NCBI GenBank assembly: GCA_947447895.1
Contig: CANFLM010000027.1
Span: 1 to 32,656, forward strand
Length of the DNA: 32,656 nucleotides
Source: Hyphomicrobiales bacterium
GTDB taxonomy: Bacteria; Pseudomonadota; Alphaproteobacteria; Rhizobiales; Beijerinckiaceae
Direction of reading: 5' to 3'
Shown: piece by piece, positions 14,446 through 21,701 of the stretch
Numbering within the stretch: the stretch's first letter is position 1
Layout: each line of letters begins with the position of its first letter
The notes under the pieces: model-generated
Told to the model about the DNA's origin: nothing
The model's database searches: none
The model's input: only the letters and a program-made list of their open reading frames with translations
Program-made: the position numbers and the translations under genes

Positions 14446-15015
14446 TCAGGCCTGCCAGCGGGTGGCAATCTGGTCGAGATCGGGGCGCGGACGGTCAGAC
14501 GGTGTCTCGCTGGCATGGCCGATATGGATAAATCCGGCAATGCGCTCTGCCGCATCAAGGCCCAGCGCGGAACGGGCATCCTCGTCATAGGCCATCCATT
14601 CGGTCAGCCAGCAGGCGCCAAAGCCCAAGGCCCCTGCCGCAGAAAGCAGGTTCATGCAGACGGCGCCAGCCGATAATTGCTGCTCCCAGACAGGGATTTT
14701 GGCATGTTCGGCCGCTTTCGAGACCACAGCAATCACCAGAGGAGCGCGGGTCAGGCGGTCCTGCTCCACCGCCAGCCGTTCGGGATCGGTCATGCCTTGC
14801 TTGCGACCGGCAATCGCGGCGAAAGCCTGCCCCAATGTGGCACGGGCCTCGCCCTCGATGACAATGAAACGCCAGGGGGCGAGCTTGCCGTGGTCCGGCA
14901 CCCGCGAGGCAATGGTCAACATCGTGTCAATCTGCTGCCTGTCGGGGGCGGGCCCCGTCAACAAGCGCGCGGACACCGAACGGCGGGTCTGTAAAGCCGC
15001 AAGCCAATCTGTCAT
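14446..15015 (-). CDS. Nitroreductase family protein (YdjA-like)
   Basis: A 189-residue FMN-dependent oxidoreductase of the short YdjA-like nitroreductase subgroup. The FMN-binding RRSVSARLL region is near the N-terminus, then SRVPDHGKLAPWRFIVIEG, and AGALGFGACWLTEW toward the C-terminus with the IGHASE ending. Family members reduce nitro compounds or quinones with NAD(P)H as homodimers; the in vivo substrate is unknown. It is the first gene of a probable two-gene unit with the flavin-reductase-like gene. Confidence 0.88.
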   Translation of the reverse strand: MTDWLAALQTRRSVSARLLTGPAPDRQQIDTMLTIASRVPDHGKLAPWRFIVIEGEARATLGQAFAAIAGRKQGMTDPERLAVEQDRLTRAPLVIAVVSKAAEHAKIPVWEQQLSAGAVCMNLLSAAGALGFGACWLTEWMAYDEDARSALGLDAAERIAGFIHIGHASETPSDRPRPDLDQIATRWQA

Positions 15016-15099
15016 GAACCTCTAGTCCCTCTGCGCATCACCGATGCAGCATTGATAGTGGCTTTTGCCTCATCCGCAAAGACATCTGTTTCAACCGCG

Positions 15100-15135
15100 G
15101 TCGGCCTGCCCCTGCGGAAGGGGCAAGAGGCCGAC
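15100..15135 (+). other. Long stepped hairpin in the divergent spacer
   Basis: GTCGGCCT (15100-15107) pairs with AGGCCGAC (15128-15135), continuing into GCCCCT/AGGGGC (15108-15113 with 15119-15124) with only a 3-base bulge. It lies between the nitroreductase gene and the exported protein gene, 43 bases before the latter's ATG. No T-run follows on either strand, so it is not a simple terminator. Confidence 0.65.
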
Positions 15136-15178
15136 AGGCAGATATTGACGCGCGCAAAAGGATGGCGCAAGAAAGCGC

Positions 15179-16102
15179 ATGGTTGCACATCACCAGCATA
15201 CAGGCCGACAATCAAAAGCCCGTCTTTGCGGTGTTTTGGTGGCTGTCTTGTGGTTGCTGACGGGTTTCCAGCCTGTTCTGGCGCAGTTTTCGGCCAATGG
15301 CCAATTTGCCCTGCCCTCGGCCAGTCCCGTTGCGCCCAACACGGTGCTGACCCTGACCGCCACCATCGAGGGCACCCAGACGGTCCTCAACCGCGGCTTG
15401 CTGTGGAAAATCTATGATGCTCCGGCCGACCGCCGCGCGAAACTGATCAACAGTTCCAGCCAGCCCAATCCGCGCTTCGAGCTGGCGCCCGGCGCCTATA
15501 TCATCCATGTCACCTATGGCTTGGCCAGTGCGTCGCGCCGGATTGTCATTGCCCAGCAGGCGGTGAACGAGCGGATCGGCATTGCGGTCGGCGGTTTAAG
15601 CCTTTCGGCACGGGTGGGTGATACGCCCATCCCCGAATCCCGGGTGAGTTTCAGCATCTATGTGGCTCTGGGCAACAATCCCGAAGGGCGGCTGGTGGCC
15701 GAAAATGTGCCGACCAACCGGATTTTGCAACTGCCGATCGGCAGCTACCGCATTGTCTCGCGCTACGGCAACACCAATGCGGTGGCCACCGCCGATTTGC
15801 GCATCGACTCCGGTGTGCTCTCGCAAGCGGTCATCACCCACCGTGCCGCCACCGTGATTCTGAAACTGGTCCGCGAACCCAACAGCGAGGCCCTTGGCGG
15901 CACCCGCTTTTCGGTCCTGACACCGGGTGGCGATATCGTGCGCGAAGTCTCGGGCGCTTTCCCGAGCATGACGCTGGCCGAAGGCGACTATGTCATCATC
16001 GCCCGCAACAACGGCAAAATCTACAATGCCGATGTTACCATCAAGAATGGCGAGGACCGCGATGTCGAAGTGCTGGCCAAAGAGCCGCTGGCGCAGGAAT
16101 AG
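15179..16102 (+). CDS. Exported hypothetical protein with repeated beta-sandwich-like segments
   Basis: A 307-residue protein I cannot assign to a named family. The N-terminus carries a basic stretch and a signal-peptide-like hydrophobic segment (LCGVLVAVLWLLTGF) with probable cleavage after PVLA near residue 35. The mature part repeats a pattern ending in G-x-Y plus a hydrophobic strand: APGAYIIHVTYG, PIGSYRIVSRYG and AEGDYVIIARNNG, which suggests three or more carboxypeptidase-regulatory-like beta-sandwich units. There is no lipobox or C-terminal anchor, so it is likely periplasmic or secreted. The start is weakly supported. It is convergent with the gamma-glutamylcyclotransferase gene. Confidence 0.75.
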   Translation: MVAHHQHTGRQSKARLCGVLVAVLWLLTGFQPVLAQFSANGQFALPSASPVAPNTVLTLTATIEGTQTVLNRGLLWKIYDAPADRRAKLINSSSQPNPRFELAPGAYIIHVTYGLASASRRIVIAQQAVNERIGIAVGGLSLSARVGDTPIPESRVSFSIYVALGNNPEGRLVAENVPTNRILQLPIGSYRIVSRYGNTNAVATADLRIDSGVLSQAVITHRAATVILKLVREPNSEALGGTRFSVLTPGGDIVREVSGAFPSMTLAEGDYVIIARNNGKIYNADVTIKNGEDRDVEVLAKEPLAQE

Positions 16103-16108
16103 GCCTGC

Positions 16109-16597
16109 TCACAATTCGCTGAAAATCGGCAGGGTCTCGTGCTGTTCCAGCCAGGCCGTGTAACCGGCCGGCAACAGATCGCGCCCTGCCAGCAGATGGT
16201 CGAGGTAGAAACGCGGCGGCAGCAGGCCGTCGGCCAGATCTTTACCGGCAATATAGACCACCGCCTCCACCGGTTTTGACAAAGCGGGACAATCGACCAC
16301 CAGCGTTTGCCGCCGGTAATGGCCAGCGGCCACCCCTTCATAATGGTCAAGCACCTCAAGCCCGCGCGGTTCCATCAAGGTCAGCGTTCCGTAAACCGTC
16401 GCGCCCGGCTTCTGCATGATATTGGCGGCCGCCCCTTTGGCAAATTTGGCCCAGGGCTTGTTGAACACCACCTGCCAGCCTTCCAGCACGCCCAACAGAC
16501 GGTCGGCGGTTTTCACCCCTTCGGGCGCAAGGCGTTTATCGATGAGGCGCCCGGCATCCATGTTCGAGCCATAGGCGAAATACCAGACGGACGGCAT
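16109..16597 (-). CDS. Gamma-glutamylcyclotransferase family protein
   Basis: A 162-residue protein of the gamma-glutamylcyclotransferase-like (AIG2-like) fold. The YFAYGSNMD motif at residues 6-14 binds the substrate's carboxyl group and LDHYEGV supplies the family's catalytic glutamate. GWQVVFNKP and the VYGTLTLM strand are typical. The family releases 5-oxoproline from gamma-glutamyl peptides, but many bacterial members have no proven substrate. It is downstream of thrS on the same strand behind a strong hairpin, so it may have its own transcript. Confidence 0.88.
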   Translation of the reverse strand: MPSVWYFAYGSNMDAGRLIDKRLAPEGVKTADRLLGVLEGWQVVFNKPWAKFAKGAAANIMQKPGATVYGTLTLMEPRGLEVLDHYEGVAAGHYRRQTLVVDCPALSKPVEAVVYIAGKDLADGLLPPRFYLDHLLAGRDLLPAGYTAWLEQHETLPIFSEL

Positions 16598-16620
16598 CGC
16601 TTTTTCCTTGTGTTCGATGC

Positions 16621-16660
16621 CATAATCCCGCCGAAGCGGCGGGATTATGTGTGTTTTTTT
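16621..16660 (+). terminator. 13-bp perfect hairpin followed by a T-run
   Basis: CATAATCCCGCCG and CGGCGGGATTATG pair across a 3-base loop (AAG), followed after 4 bases by eight T residues on the plus strand. It lies between thrS and the gamma-glutamylcyclotransferase gene, both on the minus strand, so its T-run faces the opposite way to these genes. It may block antisense transcription into thrS, or act on the minus strand through the hairpin alone. Confidence 0.7.
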
Positions 16661-16666
16661 TGCGGT

Positions 16667-18601
16667 TCAGGCTTTTTGCTTGCGCCGCTCGTCGGGGGCG
16701 ATCGCCTCGTCGGACAGGCTGGCAATCGCCTCGTCCAACGACATGCTGGTCTGGTCGGGTGAACCGAGACGGCGGATCGACACGGTGCGTTCGGCACCCT
16801 CCTTCTTGCCGACCACGATCAGCACGGGGATTTTGGCCATCGAATGTTCGCGCACTTTGTAGGTGATCTTCTCGTTGCGCAGATCGCCTTCCACCCGCAT
16901 GCCGGCTTTGGTCAGCGCAGTGATCACGTCATAGGCGTAATCATCGGCATCCGAGGTGATGGTGCACACCACCACCTGCACCGGCGACAGCCAGAGCGGG
17001 AAGTGACCGGCAAAATGCTCGATCAGAATACCGGTAAAGCGTTCCAGCGATCCGAACATCGCGCGATGCAGCATCACGGGGGTCTTTTTGTCGCCTTCAG
17101 GCGCGATATAGGTGGCCCCAAAGCGTTGCGGCAGGTTGAAATCGACCTGCAGCGTGCCGCATTGCCAATCGCGCCCGATGGTGTCGCGCAAGACATATTC
17201 GAGCTTGGGACCGTAGAAAGCCCCTTCACCGCTGTTAAGCGTCCATGGACGCTCGGAGGCCTGCAAAGCCTCCATCAGCGCGGCTTCGGCCTGATCCCAC
17301 ACTCCGTCATCCCCCACCCGCTTTTCGGGGCGGTCGGAGAATTTGATGCGGACATCGTCAAAGCCGAAATCCTCGTAGATCGACAGAATGAGATCATTGA
17401 CCTTGAGGCTTTCGGCCATGATCTGTTCCGGCGTCACGAAAATATGGGCGTCGTCCTGGGTAAAGGCACGCACCCGCATCAGGCCATGCAACGCGCCCGA
17501 GGGCTCGTAGCGGTGGACGATGCCGAATTCGGCAATCTTGGTCGGCAAATCGCGGTAACTTTTCAGCCCGTGCTTGAAAATCTGCACATGGCCGGGGCAA
17601 TTCATCGGCTTGAGGGCGAAAACCCGGTCATCCTCGGTGGTGGTGATGAACATGTTCTCGCGATAGCTCTGCCAATGGCCGGAGGTTTCCCACAAAGCGC
17701 GGTCGAGCACTTGTGGTGTATTGACCTCGATATAACCGGCCTCCTGCTGGCGGCGGCGCATATAGCCAATCAGCGTCTGGAACAGGGTCCAGCCCTTGGG
17801 GTGCCAGAAAATCGTGCCCGGACCTTCCTCCTGGAAGTGGAACAGATCCATCTCGCGGCCCAGACGGCGGTGGTCGCGCTTTTCGGCCTCTTCCAGCTGA
17901 TGCAGATAGAGGTCCAGATCTTCCTTCTTCTGGAAGGCGGTGGCGTAAATGCGGGTCAGCATCTGGTTGTTGCTGTCACCGCGCCAATAGGCGCCTGCTA
18001 CCTTCATCAACTTGAAGGCATCGCCGATTTTTCCGGTCGAGGTCATGTGCGGACCACGGCACAAATCGATCCAGTCACCCTGGCGGTACATTTTCAGGTC
18101 TTCGCCGGCCGGAATGGCATCGATCAGCTCGACCTTGAAGGCTTCGCCTTTTTCGGTGAACAGCCGCTTGGCCTCGTCGCGTGTCCAGACTTCCTTGGTG
18201 AAGGGCTTGTCACGGGCAATGATCTTGCGCATTTCGGCTTCGATGGCCGGAAAATCATCGGGTGTGAACGGCTCGGAGCGGGCAAAATCGTAGTAGAAAC
18301 CGTTCTCGATGACCGGGCCGATGGTCACCTGCGTATCGGGCCAGAGGGTCTGGACCGCTTCGGCCAGCACATGGGCAGCGTCGTGGCGGATCAGTTCCAG
18401 CGCGCGCGGATCATCGCGCGACACGAATTCGATTTTGGAATCACGATCGATCGGATCAGCCAGATCGCACACCACACCATCAAGGGCCATGGCCACGGTG
18501 CGCTTGGCCAAAGAGGGGGAAATCCCCTTGGCAATATCGAGGCCTGTTATGCCTTTGGCAAAATCACGGACTGCCCCGTCGGGAAAGGTTAGATGGATCA
18601 T
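16667..18601 (-). CDS. thrS: Threonyl-tRNA synthetase
   Basis: ThrRS, 644 residues, charging tRNA-Thr. The start at 18601 gives MIHLTFPDG, the usual TGS-domain opening, with GAGGAGG 6 bases upstream. An N-terminal TGS domain (about 1-60) is followed by the editing domain with [10 protein letters not shown], and then the class II core: MNCPGH and DDAHIF, plus [11 protein letters not shown], supply the Cys/His/His zinc ligands that recognise threonine. The C-terminal anticodon-binding domain ends with the GSPDQTSM region. It lies 60 bases after yidD and is probably cotranscribed. A tRNA-Thr gene is elsewhere in the window (9142). Confidence 0.97.
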   Translation of the reverse strand: MIHLTFPDGAVRDFAKGITGLDIAKGISPSLAKRTVAMALDGVVCDLADPIDRDSKIEFVSRDDPRALELIRHDAAHVLAEAVQTLWPDTQVTIGPVIENGFYYDFARSEPFTPDDFPAIEAEMRKIIARDKPFTKEVWTRDEAKRLFTEKGEAFKVELIDAIPAGEDLKMYRQGDWIDLCRGPHMTSTGKIGDAFKLMKVAGAYWRGDSNNQMLTRIYATAFQKKEDLDLYLHQLEEAEKRDHRRLGREMDLFHFQEEGPGTIFWHPKGWTLFQTLIGYMRRRQQEAGYIEVNTPQVLDRALWETSGHWQSYRENMFITTTEDDRVFALKPMNCPGHVQIFKHGLKSYRDLPTKIAEFGIVHRYEPSGALHGLMRVRAFTQDDAHIFVTPEQIMAESLKVNDLILSIYEDFGFDDVRIKFSDRPEKRVGDDGVWDQAEAALMEALQASERPWTLNSGEGAFYGPKLEYVLRDTIGRDWQCGTLQVDFNLPQRFGATYIAPEGDKKTPVMLHRAMFGSLERFTGILIEHFAGHFPLWLSPVQVVVCTITSDADDYAYDVITALTKAGMRVEGDLRNEKITYKVREHSMAKIPVLIVVGKKEGAERTVSIRRLGSPDQTSMSLDEAIASLSDEAIAPDERRKQKA

Positions 18602-18661
18602 CACGGTCCTCCTCGGCCCACTCCTGCCAACCACGCAGGTAAGCCTGACCGGGCACGGACA

Positions 18662-19033
18662 TCAGCGAGGCGCGGCGGAGCCCGGTTCCACAGCGTCGCA
18701 AGTGCGAACAGGGCCCGGATTTGTTCCTGTCCAGAGCCCATAGCGCCACGGTCTATCCCACGAGGCCGTTCTGGGCAAGCTGTCGGGCACAAGATCGATA
18801 CCGTCACCCCCGTTCGGGCGGCAGCGGCAGATGCGTGCCAATCCGATCCAGCTGCCAGCCCAGGCACCATGCCGGCCGATGGCCTCGCTGGTATAATCCG
18901 AGCAACTTGGCCAATAACGACAGTGTCGGCCGATCAAAAGCGACAAACTCAACTGATAGACCCGAATTAACCCTCTTAAAAAACGGCGGGGGAAAAGGAA
19001 CACCCACCGCAGAATTAACGATTGCTTCACCAT
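18662..19033 (-). CDS. yidD: Membrane protein insertion efficiency factor YidD
   Basis: A 123-residue YidD protein, which associates with the inner membrane near YidC and helps insert membrane proteins. The family core is clear: IRVYQLSLSLLIGRHCRYWPSCSDYTSEAI, listed here only by key residues (Cys in HCRYWPSC), then AWAGSWIGLARICRC and PNGGDGIDLVP. An amphipathic N-terminal helix is present. The C-terminal tail of about 35 residues is longer than in E. coli. GAGG lies 4 bases before the ATG. Order IscU-like, yidD, thrS is common in alphaproteobacteria, here interrupted by an opposite-strand gene. Confidence 0.93.
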   Translation of the reverse strand: MVKQSLILRWVFLFPRRFLRGLIRVYQLSLSLLIGRHCRYWPSCSDYTSEAIGRHGAWAGSWIGLARICRCRPNGGDGIDLVPDSLPRTASWDRPWRYGLWTGTNPGPVRTCDAVEPGSAAPR

Positions 19034-19069
19034 TCAACCTCGATTAAAACGCTGTTTATGATCATTCGT

Positions 19070-19882
19070 ATGACGACGGCCCCGCGCCGAAACGCAACAA
19101 CGATCGCCTTGTTATCCGGTTTGCTTCTTGCAACCGCAACAGGGTCTGGTGCTCTCGCTCTGACCTCCGGTGACACTATGTCATGGGCAGGCAAGGTGAA
19201 AGGGCTAACCGTTGCGCCTGTCTCCTTCCCCGGATCAGAAGCCTATAGCTTTGTGACCTCGCCGTCGATGACGCGGGTGTTTTCAGGTGTTCCATCCAAC
19301 AATACCTCAGCCCTCACAGGTGCCTCAGGCTCCAACCTGTCCTTCGGTATAGTTCCTGCGCGACAGGGCATGGGGGTTGAAAGCGATTTGAACCTGACCC
19401 CGCTTTCGGGCGTCAGCACCAGCAACCAGACGCCAAAGACCGGCCTTGTTGCTGAATACTGGGCCCAGCCCGGCACCATCAAATTGCGCGCCGAAGGCAA
19501 AATGGGCCTGCTTGGCTCCAGCGGTTTCGGAGGAGTTGTCGGCGCCGATTACGTGCATCGCCTGTCCGATGCGGTGGTGATTGCCGGTGGTCCGCGTCTG
19601 GCGATTACGGGCAATGATTACGCGAGCAATGTCTATGGCATCACCCTGACCGATCCGATGAAGCTCAACCGGGCTTTGGCCGGGCGTCCGGACACGATGC
19701 GGTTTGTGGGTGCCGGAGCCAGCCTCAACCTCAACGGCTCCGCTTCGACATCGGCGACCATCTACGCCACGTTCGATCGCATGATGATCAACACAACCGA
19801 CATCAATGCCAATAAGAACCTGCCAGCCCAGAACCAGTTCAGCTTCGGCGCGCAGTTCAATTACAATTTCGGCGGCCGCTGA
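19070..19882 (+). CDS. Outer-membrane beta-barrel-like protein
   Basis: A 270-residue exported protein, probably an outer-membrane barrel. From Met at 19070 there is a signal peptide (ATTIALLSGLLLATATG, cleavage near GALA). The mature part is low in charge and rich in G, S, T and alternating hydrophobic residues. AVVIAGGPRLAITGNDYASN and the FGAQFNYNFGGR ending look like strands of MipA/OmpV or autotransporter-type barrels, though the last residue is Arg rather than Phe. ATG 19058 or TTG 19022 are alternative starts; none has a clear ribosome-binding site. It is inserted on the plus strand between the minus-strand yidD and IscU-like genes, overlapping neither if 19070 is used. Confidence 0.65.
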   Translation: MTTAPRRNATTIALLSGLLLATATGSGALALTSGDTMSWAGKVKGLTVAPVSFPGSEAYSFVTSPSMTRVFSGVPSNNTSALTGASGSNLSFGIVPARQGMGVESDLNLTPLSGVSTSNQTPKTGLVAEYWAQPGTIKLRAEGKMGLLGSSGFGGVVGADYVHRLSDAVVIAGGPRLAITGNDYASNVYGITLTDPMKLNRALAGRPDTMRFVGAGASLNLNGSASTSATIYATFDRMMINTTDINANKNLPAQNQFSFGAQFNYNFGGR

Positions 19883-20317
19883 TCAGCCCGCTGCCTGCTC
19901 GATCATCTCGACAGCCTCAACCACCGCATCGAAGGTCAACAGCGTCGAGGCATGACGGGCTTTATAGTCCCGCACCGGTTCCAGCACTTGGGCATCATCC
20001 CAGGGGGCTGAAGGCGCAGGGCCGTTGTCCTTCAGCATGGCGCGCACAGTATCGCGCACGGCCCGCAATTCATCCCCTGTCGCGCCGATCACATGCCGCG
20101 CCATGATCGACGAGGAGGCCTGCCCCAGAGCGCAAGCCTTGACCTCGTGGCCAAACCGCACCACGCGGCCGTCCTGCATATCCAGGTCGACCGTGACGGT
20201 CGAGCCGCACAGTTTGGAATGTTTGGTTGCACTGGACTGCGGATGCTCGAGCCGCCCGAGCAGCGGAATATCGGCAGCCAGTTCGAGAATTCTGCGGTTA
20301 TAGATTTCATTCATCAT
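19883..20317 (-). CDS. Iron-sulfur cluster scaffold-like protein (NifU-N/IscU-like)
   Basis: A 144-residue protein of the IscU/NifU N-terminal fold, which assembles iron-sulfur clusters in other members. Two of the usual three cysteines are present: Cys37 in KLCGSTV and Cys62 in VKACALGQASSSIM. The third, in the C-terminal segment that reads HCS in IscU, is Ala123 here (YKARHASTL). This RHAS form occurs, as far as I recall, in other alphaproteobacterial members, so it may be a subfamily trait. Its function may therefore differ from a classical scaffold. It directly abuts the end of the convergent barrel-like gene and is divergent from folE. Confidence 0.85.
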   Translation of the reverse strand: MMNEIYNRRILELAADIPLLGRLEHPQSSATKHSKLCGSTVTVDLDMQDGRVVRFGHEVKACALGQASSSIMARHVIGATGDELRAVRDTVRAMLKDNGPAPSAPWDDAQVLEPVRDYKARHASTLLTFDAVVEAVEMIEQAAG

Positions 20318-20505
20318 GATAATTGAGATATAATGCGTTCAAGTGCTTTCGGCGAGGGCTGATTTCACACAACGGGCATCTCATTGTCTTTTTTGCCGGT
20401 TTTGCGCATTGGATCAATGATCTTCGTTTTTTTGATGGTGACAGTGGTCTAATGGCATTCATGTCGCGTAAGAGGTTTAGTTCGTCTCAAGCGAGGAGGC
20501 TCCAC

Positions 20506-21150
20506 ATGGACGCCGTGGTTAAGCCCTTTATCAAGTCCGGTACCGATTTTACTCCCAAAGCTCCTGTTATCCGCCCGTCGCGGGAAGAGGCCGAGGAAGC
20601 CGTGCGCACGCTGTTGCGCTGGGCCGGTGAAGATCCAGCCCGTGAGGGCCTTCTGGATACACCCAAGCGTGTCACAAAAGCCTATGGCGAGTTTTTCGCC
20701 GGTTATGACGAGTCACCCGCAGACATTCTCGACAAGGTTTTCGAGGAAGTCGCCGGTTATGATGATATGGTGCTGGTGAAAGATATCGATTTCGCCTCCC
20801 ATTGCGAACATCACATGGTGCCTTTTGTCGGAAAAGCGCATATCGCCTATTATCCGAGTGAAGGCGTGGTTGGCCTGTCAAAACTTGCGCGTCTGGTGGA
20901 TGCCTATGCCCGCAGGCTGCAAACACAGGAAACCATGACGGCCCAGATCGTTGCAGCCCTTGACGATTCCCTCAAACCACGCGGCATTGCGGTTCTGCTG
21001 GAAGCCGAACATATGTGTATGTCGATGCGAGGTGTGATGAAACAGGGATCCTCGACCATCACCAGCCAGTTCACCGGCGTGTTCCGCGATGATCCGGCCG
21101 AGCAGGTGCGGTTTATGAGCATGCTGCGCGGTTTCTCTCCGCGCGGCTAA
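20506..21150 (+). CDS. folE: GTP cyclohydrolase I
   Basis: GTP cyclohydrolase I, 214 residues, making dihydroneopterin triphosphate from GTP for folate synthesis. The start at 20506 follows GAGGAGG by 6 bases; the open frame reaches 61 codons further but without family homology. Zinc ligands are Cys100 and His103 in [10 protein letters not shown] and Cys171 in [27 protein letters not shown] and the [11 protein letters not shown]-terminus are characteristic. A TATAAT at 20329-20334 might be the -10 of its promoter, though its -35 is poor. It is followed by hisI, separated by a strong hairpin. Confidence 0.97.
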   Translation: MDAVVKPFIKSGTDFTPKAPVIRPSREEAEEAVRTLLRWAGEDPAREGLLDTPKRVTKAYGEFFAGYDESPADILDKVFEEVAGYDDMVLVKDIDFASHCEHHMVPFVGKAHIAYYPSEGVVGLSKLARLVDAYARRLQTQETMTAQIVAALDDSLKPRGIAVLLEAEHMCMSMRGVMKQGSSTITSQFTGVFRDDPAEQVRFMSMLRGFSPRG

Positions 21151-21200
21151 GCCATCAATCCCTGTTCCTTGCCCTGTCCCTTGGCAGGCAAATCATGCTA

Positions 21201-21235
21201 ACTCCGTATGGACTTTGGTTCATACGGAGTTTTTT
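21201..21235 (+). promoter_or_regulatory. Terminator-like hairpin covering the hisI ribosome-binding site
   Basis: ACTCCGTATG (21201-21210) and CATACGGAGT (21221-21230) form a perfect 10-bp stem with a 10-base loop, followed directly by a T-run (21230-21235). The hisI ATG is the next base. The only Shine-Dalgarno for hisI, GGAG at 21226-21229, lies in the 3' arm. The structure thus looks like an intrinsic terminator for folE and at the same time would hide the hisI start. Confidence 0.8.
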
Positions 21236-21682
21236 ATGTCCGCCCCATCCGATAATCCGCCCCTCACCTCTCCGGCTTTCTCTCTGGCGCCCACCAGGCA
21301 CGAAATCGAGGAAGGCAGCGACCTCCTGCCCAAATTCGACCAGAACGGGCTCATGACGGCGGTAGCCGTGGACGCCGACAGCGGCGAGGTGCTGATGGTG
21401 GCCTTCATGAACGAGGAAGCCTTCGACAAAACCATTGCCACAGGCGAAGCCTGGTACTGGTCGCGCTCGCGCCACACGCTGTGGCATAAGGGCGATACAT
21501 CCCATCAGATTCAGACCGTCATCGATATGCGGATTGATTGCGATCAGGATTGTGTGGTGCTGCGGGTCAAGGTCGCCGGCGATGGCGGGTGCTGCCATAC
21601 CGGCCGCAAGAGCTGTTTCTACCGTTTTGTCCGGCAGGACCATGAAGGCCCAAAACTTGTTATGGTCGAGCAGCCCCGATAG
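21236..21682 (+). CDS. hisI: Phosphoribosyl-AMP cyclohydrolase
   Basis: HisI, 148 residues, opening the adenine ring of phosphoribosyl-AMP in histidine biosynthesis. The family core is intact: [35 protein letters not shown], the metal-binding DCDQD region and [14 protein letters not shown] with the zinc cysteines. The stand-alone cyclohydrolase without a HisE domain is usual in alphaproteobacteria. The first 30 residues are variable. The start at ATG 21236 has GGAG 6 bases upstream inside a hairpin; TTG 21215 is an alternative in the same frame. The gene ends 19 bases before a convergent gene. Confidence 0.95.
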   Translation: MSAPSDNPPLTSPAFSLAPTRHEIEEGSDLLPKFDQNGLMTAVAVDADSGEVLMVAFMNEEAFDKTIATGEAWYWSRSRHTLWHKGDTSHQIQTVIDMRIDCDQDCVVLRVKVAGDGGCCHTGRKSCFYRFVRQDHEGPKLVMVEQPR

Positions 21683-21701
21683 GTTAATGTGCCCCATCCG
21701 C

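Noticed and set aside
16844-18592. A 582-codon plus-strand open frame
   Set aside because: Antisense to thrS, whose motifs are unmistakable; the frame is open only because of codon bias.
18961-18980. TTAA pair near 18969 as a CtrA box
   Set aside because: The two TTAA halves are 5 bases apart rather than 7.
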